A DNA stretch of 64,000 nucleotides from Arthrinium phaeospermum (taxonomy: Eukaryota > Ascomycota > Sordariomycetes > Amphisphaeriales > Apiosporaceae). Positions 32,936-43,130 of this stretch are shown here, piece by piece; position 1 is the first letter of the stretch; each line of letters opens with the position of its first letter. A model generated the notes under the pieces. That model was not told the DNA's origin and ran no database searches. It saw only the letters and a program-made list of their open reading frames with translations. The stretch spans positions 889,054-953,053 of the forward strand of contig QYRS01000014.1 in the NCBI GenBank assembly GCA_006503535.1, written 5' to 3'. Made by a program: the position numbers and the translations under genes.

Positions 32936-34345
32936 TACAACACCCAGCTTCGAGCGGGTAGCGAAATCAAGGTGCATTTCTACCCTCGTCCCGGTGGTGA
33001 GGACGCTCCAGACAATGAGGAAGACGACTTTCGCTTTTGGAAAGCGGAGATTCGGTCATTGGACGCACCATCCATGTTTCGACACGACAGTAGTGTCAGC
33101 AGTCAGCAATGGGTTCAACTTCGTAAGTACCAACCAAACTTTCTGCTTTTCCATTCCGGTTTCACTTTTGCTGACTCTTTCCGTTCTTCCCGTTAGGTGT
33201 CTACCGCGCGAGTGCAGATGCAAGCGGTCAAAGGGCCATCATGCATTACCATCGGGTCCCCACCGAGTGCCCACCGAGGGATCCCTGAAACCCTCGACAA
33301 AGCATGTGGATGTTTACCTGTCCGTCGGCAACGTGTCAAGCACTGTCGAAGACCTGTTCTCAGCCAACAGGTACATGCTGCGTCTGCAAGGCGTCCGTGT
33401 CTACGACGCCGACGACGATCGAGCTCAGATTGAGATGCCCGCTCCCGAGAAGCCGGTTAGGAACAAGGAGTATTCCTTGGACGAGCTGGACCCAGCCTAT
33501 GTCCACCCGAGTGGCGAATTCGTCCCTGACGTCGAGAGCAGTGCAAGCATGCACGCGGTCCTCGCGGGCCACGGCATGAAGGCAGAAGACGCTGTCATGC
33601 AAAACTGGCTCGAGGGCCAAGGATACAAGGACCAGGCCACCCTCGTCGACACTGAGAAGTACGATCGTGTGGTAGACACTGACTACCATCATCCATCCAC
33701 TCCACATGTCTGCACGCAACAGAAGCGGGAGAACATGCATGCCTTCTTGGTCAACAATGGAATGATGCGAGAGAACGCGGTTCGCTTCGATTGGCTGAAG
33801 GGCGTGTCCGATGAGAGCTTGAATCTTTTTGACGGAGCAGACAACCAGGTCGATGACCAGACGTTCAATCGACTAGTGCACGTTCTGCGCAACGTTTGGA
33901 ACAACATCCTTGCCATCCAGGGCCCCCCTGGCACTGGCAAATCCTACATCGTGGTCCTGATCGCGATGTTACGATCGATGCTTGGTTCCCGTGTCGTGAT
34001 GTCGGCACACAGCAACGGCGCCACAAGCGCGCTCAAGAAAACGCTCAACCTTGTCCTGCCTTTCATTGCCGATGGCGCACCAGTCCCACTGGCTGGCTGT
34101 GCTAGTACAAAACATCAGCACCCGCTCCTACGAGTCCATCGTCTACCTTCGCCGCTGGGAGCAGGCTGAGCAGACTGGCGAGCCCATGCCGGACTAGAAG
34201 TTCAGCACCGTCTCGTCCAAGTCTGCCAACTGGCAGTTTGAGGGCAGCGTCGCCTACTGGAGCATGCTGTGTCTTGGCCGCCTGAAGATGACCAAGCAGG
34301 ATGGCCCCAACGTCCGAGCTGCCTGTCGTGTGCTGAGGCAGGACC
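32936..34345 (+). pseudogene. H4: helicase N-terminal half with intact Walker A
   Basis: Starts without ATG at the junction repeat: YNTQLRAGSEIKVHFYPRPG, FRFWKAEIRSLDAPSM, conserved intron 33123-33196, VYRASADASGQRAIM. A duplication of CCCACCGAG with TG between (33259-33278, 11 extra bases) shifts the frame; then a long open part follows: YMLRLQGVRVYDADDDRAQ, a pair of related ~60-residue segments (MHAVLAGHGMKAEDAV and MHAFLVNNGMMRENAV), NILAIQGPPGTGKSYIV (Walker A, complete) and VMSAHSNGATSAL (motif Ia). A GGCT duplication (34091-34098) shifts the frame again into LVQNISTRSYESIVYLRRWE, GEPMPD, then an in-frame TAG at 34195-34197, then KFSTVSSKSANWQFEGSVAY. Homology ends at a pyrimidine tract near 34350, before motif II. 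Confidence 0.75.
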
Positions 34346-34409
34346 CCGCCATCATCTTTCTTCTTCTTTCTTCTTTCTTTTTTTTCGATTCGTACCAGAG
34401 TCGAGGATC

Positions 34410-34522
34410 TTCTTGCGACCAGCTGGGACAACGCCACTGGCGGCCGGGATCTTCGGCAGCTGCTATTACCTTCAACGCTGGGAGAAGGCAGACAAGGATG
34501 GTGAGCCGATGCCGGAATAGGA
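34410..34522 (+). pseudogene. H4b: short repeat of the helicase segment before the conserved TAG
   Basis: After the T/C-rich tract the sequence returns to the same helicase region: YYLQRWEKADKDGEPMPE, TAG at 34518-34520, EFSS. It matches YLRRWEQAEQTGEPMPD-TAG-KFS of H4 about 320 bases upstream. Homology stops a few codons after TAG, where D3 begins. Confidence 0.6.
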
Positions 34523-34723
34523 GTTCAGCAGCACCGTCGCATCGATGACACTCAGAATCGTGTCAACGTCGTCATGGAGCGCGTGCTCGCGGTCCAGGAC
34601 CGCGTCAATACGGTCCAGGAGATGGTAATCAATGTCGGCGAGCGTCTCCACGACGCTGTCGAGGACCTTTACGAGGTCATCGCCAACGTTGTGGACACCG
34701 TTCTCAGTCGCCGTCAGGGTTAA
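34523..34723 (+). pseudogene. D3: coiled-coil segment
   Basis: An open frame with no ATG at its left edge: RRIDDTQNRVNVVMERVLAV, DRVNTVQEMVINVGERLHDA, ending VIANVVDTVLSRRQG and TAA (34721-34723). Regular hydrophobic spacing predicts a long amphipathic helix. Plan and position (last in the module) match D1 and D2, but the hydrophobic end is weaker. Fused directly to H4b. Confidence 0.45.
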
Positions 34724-37700
34724 TAAGCACAATTTGGGGAAGACAAATTGAGAAGTTAGTCACTTGCTCTCCACTGATGAGAGCATATAAGGAACTGGCA
34801 TGGCCTGAATGAATGAGGTTCGTCAATTGAGAACTACTTTGTGTTCTGTGCCCCTGCTTGTGATGTGCTCGTGATGAATCTATGGAGTTCTGGCCTGCTT
34901 TCCACTTCTTCGCTCCCAGATCGGCTGCAAATTGGGCAGGTAAAGAATTGCCCTCAGTATCTGCCTACCGTCTTGGATATGGAGGGCACATCGCTGATAT
35001 GACTGAGTTCGTCAGGTGTAATTTGGCGATTTTTCCCGCTGAGTAATGTTCCCTGGTCCGGTTTTTGAAAAAGACGAAAGTAGAACCCGGCGTCATTTGA
35101 AAAGGAGACGATTCTTTCCACGAGTGTCGGTTGATCTCAAGTTCAAATGTGCTTTTGTCTATTACCGGCTGGTATTCTCATCGCCTTCCAGTGTCTGCTT
35201 CTCGTCAAGGCTAACCGGCTTGTGTACCCTTTTAGTTTCTTCGCCGTAACTCTGCACGAACCTTCAAGGCTACTCTGTCGCGTCTTCCTATCCTGTGGAT
35301 GGGGGCGCCAGATTACCAGCGCCGTCCGGCTTTACAAGTATGACATGATCCCGTCCCCCGACGCCGGCGACTGCCGCTTCCTTCTAGTCTACTACAAGCG
35401 CGCCGCAACCGTCGCCGTCGCCGCCTACCTGATCACCGAGCAAAAGCCGATCTGCTCATCTAGGAGTAGGCTAGTCAGAGGAAACGCCTGGGTGACCAGA
35501 GCTACGCCGCGGCCGCCACCTATGCCGACAAGGGGGCTAATGCCCCCTCTGGTGAGCCCTTCGCCGTCGATGTTGCCGCCGCCGCCGAACGAGCAGGAGA
35601 GGGAGTGTCCCCCGTACTCGGCGTGAGGTCGTGGAGGGCTCCCGGACTTTCGACGCTAGGCGCTTTCGTTGTTGTACGTCAGGCTACTGCCTGTTTCTTT
35701 CGTCCGAGAGCCTAGTGGACATGGAGGTCATGAAAAGCCAGGACATGGAGGTCATCTCGGAAATCCCAAATACTTCACGAACACTGCTTGCAATCCCCAA
35801 AACTCCAACCTAGGTATCATGGAAACGACAGACAGCGGGTCCTCTTGCAGGCCAAGGCTTGGTTCCCTGGCAGGGACTGTTTGATGTGGTTACAGGGCGG
35901 CCTGTCATGGGTGTCTGTGTCGAAATTTGGTGGAAAGTGCTTCTTTTGTTGCCGACATATGTATGTTTGTCTCAGGGACGCGCGTGGCCTCGGCCAATGG
36001 AGACGATGTCCGGGCGCCGGCGGTGGGTTTCGAGGACGCGGCCCCAGGCGCGGTCTTTGCGGCACTTGCTGCGATCGAAGGGGCCGCTGTTCTTGGAGCG
36101 AGGGGCGCTTTCCACGACGATGCCGTTTTCGGAGTCCAAGGACGGGAAGTCGTTGACAGTCAGTGTTGGGCAACCAAGCACCCTACCAATAGTTGCTTTT
36201 CATTAGTTAACACATAGATCGGTGTATTTAGTTTCCGCACAGGCTGTACACCAGCCAGTTTCGACAATCAACCAACTCTTCGACCAGTAGTTGGTTGAGA
36301 AAATCGTGGCCCTGGTCGGTTGACGAGAATATTGGTCGGTTGAGTGACCACACTGGCCGACTTCATCTTGAAAAGAATACATGAGGTTCCAACTAAAGGG
36401 CTATATGTACTATTTGCAGAAACGCCAGCCGCACCACCAGCCTGGCCAAGTCAAGCCTCCAAGAAGCCGACGCCCACTAAAACCTCCCAGCCGCCACGCC
36501 CGTCCCATCCGAGCCTCGGAACCCCTTCAGCCCGCCCCCCCGCTTCCGGCCCGGGGCCCCTTTGGTTTTTCCGTCTCGATGCAGATGGGGGCCAGTCAAA
36601 GACTGTGCAATTGTGGCCACTTCGTTGGGGGCCAGTCGGAATACCGCGGCGCGGGCGAAGCCTGCCCGGCGACGGCGCTCGGCACAATGCCGCTGGTGCC
36701 GACTATCCGGTTTTCGAGCCGCCGCGCCCTCGTTGGGGCCGGCGTCGAAGATGGGTGGTGGTCTCGGATGATCCGCTCGACCGCGTTGATGGCGCAAGTC
36801 TTGCATGCCGACGAAGCTCTAGAGCCAACCTTGATTCCATGAGCCCCTCGGGCGATGCTACAGAGAACGGGTCGCGGCAGACTAGACCTGGAAGAAACAC
36901 ACAATAATGACACCACTGCGGGTTCCAGTTACACTGCGCACCAGTTACACCGCCGTGCACTGGCAGGGTCTGTAGACCCGCCGCAGCCCCGTACATCCCC
37001 GAGTGTGGTTCGAGAAAAAGACCAGCCTCGCAGTTGGGATAGACCCCCTTATCAAGGCGCCCTGACGGGCTGACAGATGGCGCGAGATGCAAGAGCCCTC
37101 GAACTCTCAGTCGTTTAATATTCCAATGGCATATGCGCATGCGGCCTCCTCTGTTGACACGTCATTATATATTGTCATCGTCAACTGGCTAGAAATCGTC
37201 AATACTCCTATCCCTATTTTTCAACGACAGGAACAGAAACCAAGATTTCTGACAGTCCACATATTCACCAACATTGCTGAAAATGAACGTCATCAGCAGC
37301 ATCTTTTCTCGTCATTTCAGTAGTCACTGCTCCCGCTCACTTGCGCTCGGCTGCTTTGCACTGGTCAAGCCAGGAGGAAAAGCGAAAGAGGAGCCTCATC
37401 AATCGTGAATAGGAAACGCTGATCTCGGGGTTTGCTAGCCAACGCCAGAGCTGCAGTATGCTGCCACCTCTGAGTACGCATACAACTCGCTGTAGTCCTG
37501 ATCCAAAGAGACCACTCCGGTGGGTCCATCCACGAATCCTCACTATGCAACATTTCAGCCGAGTGCCTGATAAGCAATGATGCCGGGGTATTGCCGCTGA
37601 GTCGTTACCCCGGCCGAAATTACGATTCCCGCGCCTGGCAGGATAAGACTTGGGCTAGAGTCCCGAGAGCAACAGACAAGCTAGGAACTATCGTACCACC

Positions 37701-38599
37701 AGTTCAATGCAGTTCATAATCACTGTGGCCAGCTGCGGATTGTTCATGCAGAGTCTGGGCCACTGGCAGAACCCCGAGGCAAGAAATGTGTACAGGCCCC
37801 CTAGTATGTATCCTGAGCCCTCTAATGACCTTGAAATGTTTTGTGGCCGTCATTTCCTCATTTAGATAGACAAGAAACTCGGAAAGAGGGCTTGGCATGC
37901 ACTGAAAGTGTAAATGTTGATCAAGAGTATCAGGAAAGGGGGCGGCTTGATTCGGTATCAAGGAGACTCTTTCCTAGGATACGAAACGTATGCAGGACAT
38001 TTCAGGGGTACTCCATGCCCGACCTTCGTTTATTGGTGTAGATATTCACAGGAATGCATCAGAATGATAGCATCACAGCAGTGCATAGGTTCAACGTAGA
38101 AAAACAACCACCAAGTCCCGCCAGCCTGGCGGCCTTTTGACAGGGCCTCCTTTTCTCAGAATGCATCAAGACAGGAGCACAGAACAGGGCGTCGAGTCCT
38201 TGCTCTAGATTCTATCTACATGTTCTGAGCTACAGTCTGCGGAACATCAGCAACCCCCAAACATAGATTTCCCAATCTTGATAAATTCCCAGCGACGTAC
38301 GAACACGCGAGGCCTGAAAAACTAGAACTCATACGCTGATTTCAAACAGTGTTGCCCTAACTATTAGATTCTCACGACTGTAGGCACATGAATCTTCGGT
38401 CATCCACTCAAAGAGACAATGGAAAATGCGGATGCTGCGGGGAAAAACCTTTACGCCCCCAATGGCGATGGGACGAAACATGGACATCCGTACTCAGCCT
38501 ATGCCTCCGACTGGGCCAGAAGGTTTCAGGTACTTTGGTATCTACGGCAAGCGCCCAAGATCAAGAGCCGCCAGAGACCGCGTCAACGCCGGCGAACAG
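34724..38599. other. Gene-free stretch with possible coding scraps
   Basis: No complete gene. From 35320 to 35700 a GC-rich piece has coding-like codon use in two frames (YKRAATVAVAAYLITEQ; YADKGANAPSGEPFAVDV) but no recognised family. GC-rich open stretches at 35990-36180 and 36590-36900 are also unassigned. The rest shows nothing. Confidence 0.35.
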
Positions 38600-39350
38600 G
38601 ATGGTGCAAAACCCATACACCATAGAGAAAGGCACGAACGGCAGGCGCCCAAGAATGTTTGCACGAATTCAAGTGTACCACCGTCAAGCTTTCTGATACA
38701 GAACCGCCGCCAAAGGCAGCCCGGGATTGGCCGCTGCTGAAATAAGCTGGAAAACGCCGTACTTGGGCCCAAATTCGCTGAATCCCATCACAGGCTCCGG
38801 GAAGCAACCGCCCGCAGCCAGAAAGAGCAAGACACTATAGCAGGCGAGCACCAAAAGGGGCGTCGAATGTTCTGGGGAGATTCCTAGGCTTGTCCACCCA
38901 GACCAAAGATGCGACAAAAATGGGGCAGACCGAGAGCAACCGGTTTCCTTTTGCGAAGGTGTGCTGTGATCGTTGCAAAGAGAGCTTCGGGACAAGAGCT
39001 TCGACTGAGACCGGCCCAGTGATGGAGTTTGGCGCAGGTGCAGCATCTGAGCTTTCTAAGTATTGAGGTTTGAGATGAGCTGCCAAAAACGTGATTGCGG
39101 GGGTGAATCCCTCTCCAAAGCCCAAAAGTCCAAGCCCTTGAACGGATCTAGTGGGGAGAGACAGTGTGTAAATATTCCATGTATCTGAAGTCTAGGCCAC
39201 CATAGCCAGTGGAAGCAGCGTTGCTGTGGCGGCGGGAAGCGAGAATGCAGTGGGTGGTGGCAAGTTGAATTGGCTGTATTCTGCAATCCTGAACGCGGGC
39301 TCACGAGAGGCACCCCAGGGCACGCCCAGAGAAGCATCCACTCAGCAGGC
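38600..39350 (-). pseudogene. Possible relic of a membrane transporter
   Basis: On the minus strand, pieces in different frames read like MFS membrane protein: SVQGLGLLGFGEGFTPAITF (compare the usual RxLQGxGxG motif), LVLACYSVLLFLAAGG, and GVFQLISAAANPGLPLAAVL. Several frameshifts separate them. Weak; the identity could be another polytopic protein. Confidence 0.25.
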
Positions 39351-41949
39351 TAGACCTGAGGGCTCCATCGTTGACGGACAGACACTTACCAATTGAGTTG
39401 GTGCAGCAGGGGCGCTGCAGTAGTAGAGGGGTTGTCGAATGGCAGAATGAGGTGGGTGGGAAACGATTTGACAATGGCTCGTGGTGTTGAGTCGGGAATG
39501 GAAAAGCATGGAAGAAGCAATGATGAGAATTGGGTCAAGTCTGCGGCCCTGCCATGTCTTCAAGGTCAATTCGCCTAAGGCCGATTCCTCGTCCAGTACA
39601 TGCCCTTGGACCGGAAAACCGAAGGAGTGGTTTTGCAGTGGTTCGTGGATGGAGGCAGTTCTCCTTTTGCCGGTCCCCTTTTCGATGCAATGTCGCAAGA
39701 GCATTCCCGTGACCATAGGCCTTCTAAATGGGCACCGTTACCATCTGGGCTTACAGTTACCAATTGCAGTCGGTATTTGTCATGAGATTGCGGATGGGCG
39801 GTCTCCTCCTGTCTGAATGCCCGGTCGCGAATTGGCGTTGTCACTGCGCCATGGGCAGCTCTGCATGGACGTAGCGATAGCGAAACATACTGGGCGGTGT
39901 CTCGTGCATTTCTTCCTTTCCTGCCAACGTCATGACTTCCTGGTCGGATCTATACGCGAGCTCTCTTCCTTGCTGGCCCGGACTCCGGCTCCGGGTTTCC
40001 GGGCTCATTCCGGAAATTCGGTCCCGTCCCCGTATAGCGTCAGCAGAGAGTCCGCCGGCAGCCTTGGTCATGAACGCGCGCGTCAGACCTGTAGGGGAAT
40101 GTCGAATGTCTGGTCCTGGCAATGGATTGGAACGAACCCCGGAGCTTCTGTTTGGAAATCATAAGACCGCGGGTGTAATCCCGAGTTTTCCGCTCATGGC
40201 ACGCAAAATGATACTTGCTTCTTGTGTAGCATGGGCTTGTAGACCCCATAAGGCTAAAGTCGTCAGGGGTAAATGAAATCTCAGGATTGTTACTTCTTCC
40301 GGGATGGTCCGTTGCCTTTTCGGGCACCTTGGGTTTCCCGGGTCTGGAAAGTGGCTCATGGAAGCGGGACGATGGAGTTCTCATGGGAAACCCACTGTGG
40401 TGCAGCAGCTACTGGTATTTCTCCATTCGCAAGCTTTGCCCGATCACTGAAGTCAGATAAACCTTCAAATCAAATTGAGGGGCAGCAATAGAAGCCCCGG
40501 GGACGAACTCGACCCCGAAGGCCCCCGAAGAAAAGGAAAGGAGCCCCTGAATATTTTCGTTGCGGGGTTTCGCCCGTGCGGGTGGAAACTTGAAACCCTC
40601 GAGCTTTCTGTCACCGAAAACCGTCGGCACCAGCTGATGTTCCCGGGGCATCATCCCGGCGTGAAAGAAACGCCCACGTGAATTACAAGCTGTTGAAACA
40701 CGGCTGGCGGTGGGATTGTGCTGTCATTGGGGTGCTCGGGTGGGTTTGTGCGAACTTGACGAATGTATGTTGGTGAAAACGGGCGTGGGCATTTCGGAAC
40801 TGCTCCCGCATCGCAGCCTCGTTATTTCCCGTACCTATTTCAAAACACGGCGCGAAACGACGTCAAGACTCTGTATCTCCTTCACATGGAAAGAGACCCA
40901 GCTATCAGTGAGCCCAGTGACCCGCGGATTCCCCCTGAAATGCGTTTCCCCTCGACCGGTCAATGAGTGTGATTCCGCATGGTATTTCCAATGTTGGGCC
41001 CAAACTCCGAGACAGAGTCAATGCCTATAAAGTAAAGTAAGCATAGAATCAGGACAAACGGGCCTGGCATGCCTGGGGTTCGATTCCACGAGGTGTGGCC
41101 GGCTCTGGCGCATGTTTTAACCCCGTCACATGATGGGGGAAACGGCTAGCGCCGGGCTGACTGGAGATGTCAATTGCGATATTATCTGCAGCACCCACGG
41201 CAATTCCGAAAGCCTGGACTCGTATAACATCAAGGGAAGGTTCAAGCAATAGAGATTATTCATCATTCGTGGTAGTATTTGGATTGGATGATATTCTATA
41301 TTTATCTTCGTCCTATGCGAAGATCGAAATCTGGCGCCATCTGATGTTGCATATTTGGAGAAAACGCAGTCCAAACTGGCTATTTCTAGTCCGCTGTCGT
41401 CTGGCAAGGTGCTAATTGATAGCGCACCGCCGAAAGATACCTTGCTGGCGTGCCATAACGCCTGCTATGGCCCATCCCCCGTTCCGGGTACCACGAGATT
41501 TCCCCAGCCCCAGCCGTTCAGAAGTCAACGAGGGATGCCTGGCAATGAAGTAGACATGACGGAAAAGCTACAGAAACACACCGTAACCCCGGGTTGCCTG
41601 GATACGAAACTGCGGCCACGGATAGCCTGCGTTTGCATTTCCAACCTGCCCCGCGCCGAAAGACTCCTGCACAAAGCCTGCCGCAATCCCGGCCGAGAAA
41701 GGCCGGGGCGAAATATCATCAAGCGCGGCCGGGCCCAGAAACATAACTTTCCGGACAACCCCCGCCCCAGACTTTGTTTCCAGCAAATCTCCTTGATTAG
41801 ATGATGACGCAGCCCCAAAATGACTCGGATCGGCCCGTCCCATCACGAGATCTCAAGTCACGATAGTTTGGGGCAGAGGTTTCAACATATAGCCATCCCA
41901 AATATCAGATGAACGCCAACTCCCTGGGCCGCAACAAACTGCCAACGGT
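39351..41949. other. Gene-free subtelomeric DNA
   Basis: Only short frames. A tRNA-like B-box word near 41078 was examined and rejected. Nothing else recognised. Confidence 0.35.
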
Positions 41950-43130
41950 TTGTCCATGATCCAAAGACTATGCATCGCTAAAATCAAGTCAATCGGCCCA
42001 GCCAATACCGAGATTGCCGCCCCCTGGCTAATTAGAGCGCCGTTCCTGCCACCACAGCAAACCCAAAACAAGAGACTCCCTGACCACAAACGATATTGCC
42101 GGAGCATCTGCAGCCTCGAGAGAGTATCCGGCCCTGAAATCAGCTGAATCGGTCAATCCGGTCAAGAGATATTCGCCCCCGAGAAACCGACGACGGTTTT
42201 CGCCAGCGAGTTGCATTCAAATATAAAATTTCGAAGCTGCTCCTTGGCTACAATAGAACTTACATGAGCATTGCAAGGTCCGAAAGAGCATGCTGCCGTA
42301 GTGTGATGTTGATTGGGTCACTGAGTCACGATATTCAGCGAGGTTTCGATTCTATGCGGTTTCGGCCACCGCGGCTGATTCCCCATACGAACTTTCAAAC
42401 GGGTGTACGGACCAGAAAAGCTGTCCCAAACGTATCTCCAGCCCTGGATGAACATGCGAACCCGAGACGGTGTCAATTGGCGGACTGATTTGCAGGATTT
42501 CGCTCGGTTTCGCCCCCATACGCGGTTTCGACCAACGCAGCAAACCCTACATACGAAGTTCCAGCCATATTCCCTGGGCAAACCGACTGGGGCACAAGGT
42601 CTTGAATCCCCTATAGTACATACAACGCCAAAGTGGCGTCAACCGACATACCTAGTCGCGATATTCAGCACAGTTTCGGCCCCATGTGCGGTTTGGGCCA
42701 GCGCGGCAGAATTCGGAAAGCGGCATTTCAAACTGAATCCTGGCCGCAAAAGCTTTTGCACAAAGCACTCAGCGCCAATTTCCAGGACCTGGATAACGTC
42801 AAATCCACTCCTGAGCTCACCTACCAGGAAATGGAGACGGCATTCCGCAACCAAGAGACGGAGTGTACCCCTTCGCGGCCGGGCGTCGAGAAGCCCGCCA
42901 CGCTCGGCTCACTGACTGATATGGACTTCCAGGGCAACCTGGAAAATAAATACTAGGTCATCTACCGCTTTAACGCACGCGCGGCTCGAACTCGCGAGGC
43001 AACTCTCCGGCCCAAAGATGCGGAGGAGAACATGACACGCCGCGCCGACGCGGGCGAGCCGGTCAACCGTGGCTTGACAAAGTGGAATGACTATGAGAGG
43101 GGTCCTTAAACAATGCGCAGAGATGGAATT
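41950..43130. repeat. Diverged satellite units preceding the 172-bp array
   Basis: Unit landmarks of the array (GTGTCAATTGGC, CGCGATATTCAG, CAGTTTCGG, AAATATAAAA) recur at 42470 and 42636 (166 apart) and more loosely from 41950. Spacing to the regular array is not a multiple of 172, so insertions or deletions lie between. Confidence 0.5.

Noticed and set aside
9526..34723. Heavy RIP as the cause of gene decay
   Set aside because: The region is not strongly AT-rich and most lesions are small duplications or single-base shifts rather than C-to-T changes; a formal RIP index was not computed.
41050..41100. Possible tRNA gene (GGTTCGATTCC B box)
   Set aside because: No pairing T stem, no D arm or acceptor stem at the right distances.
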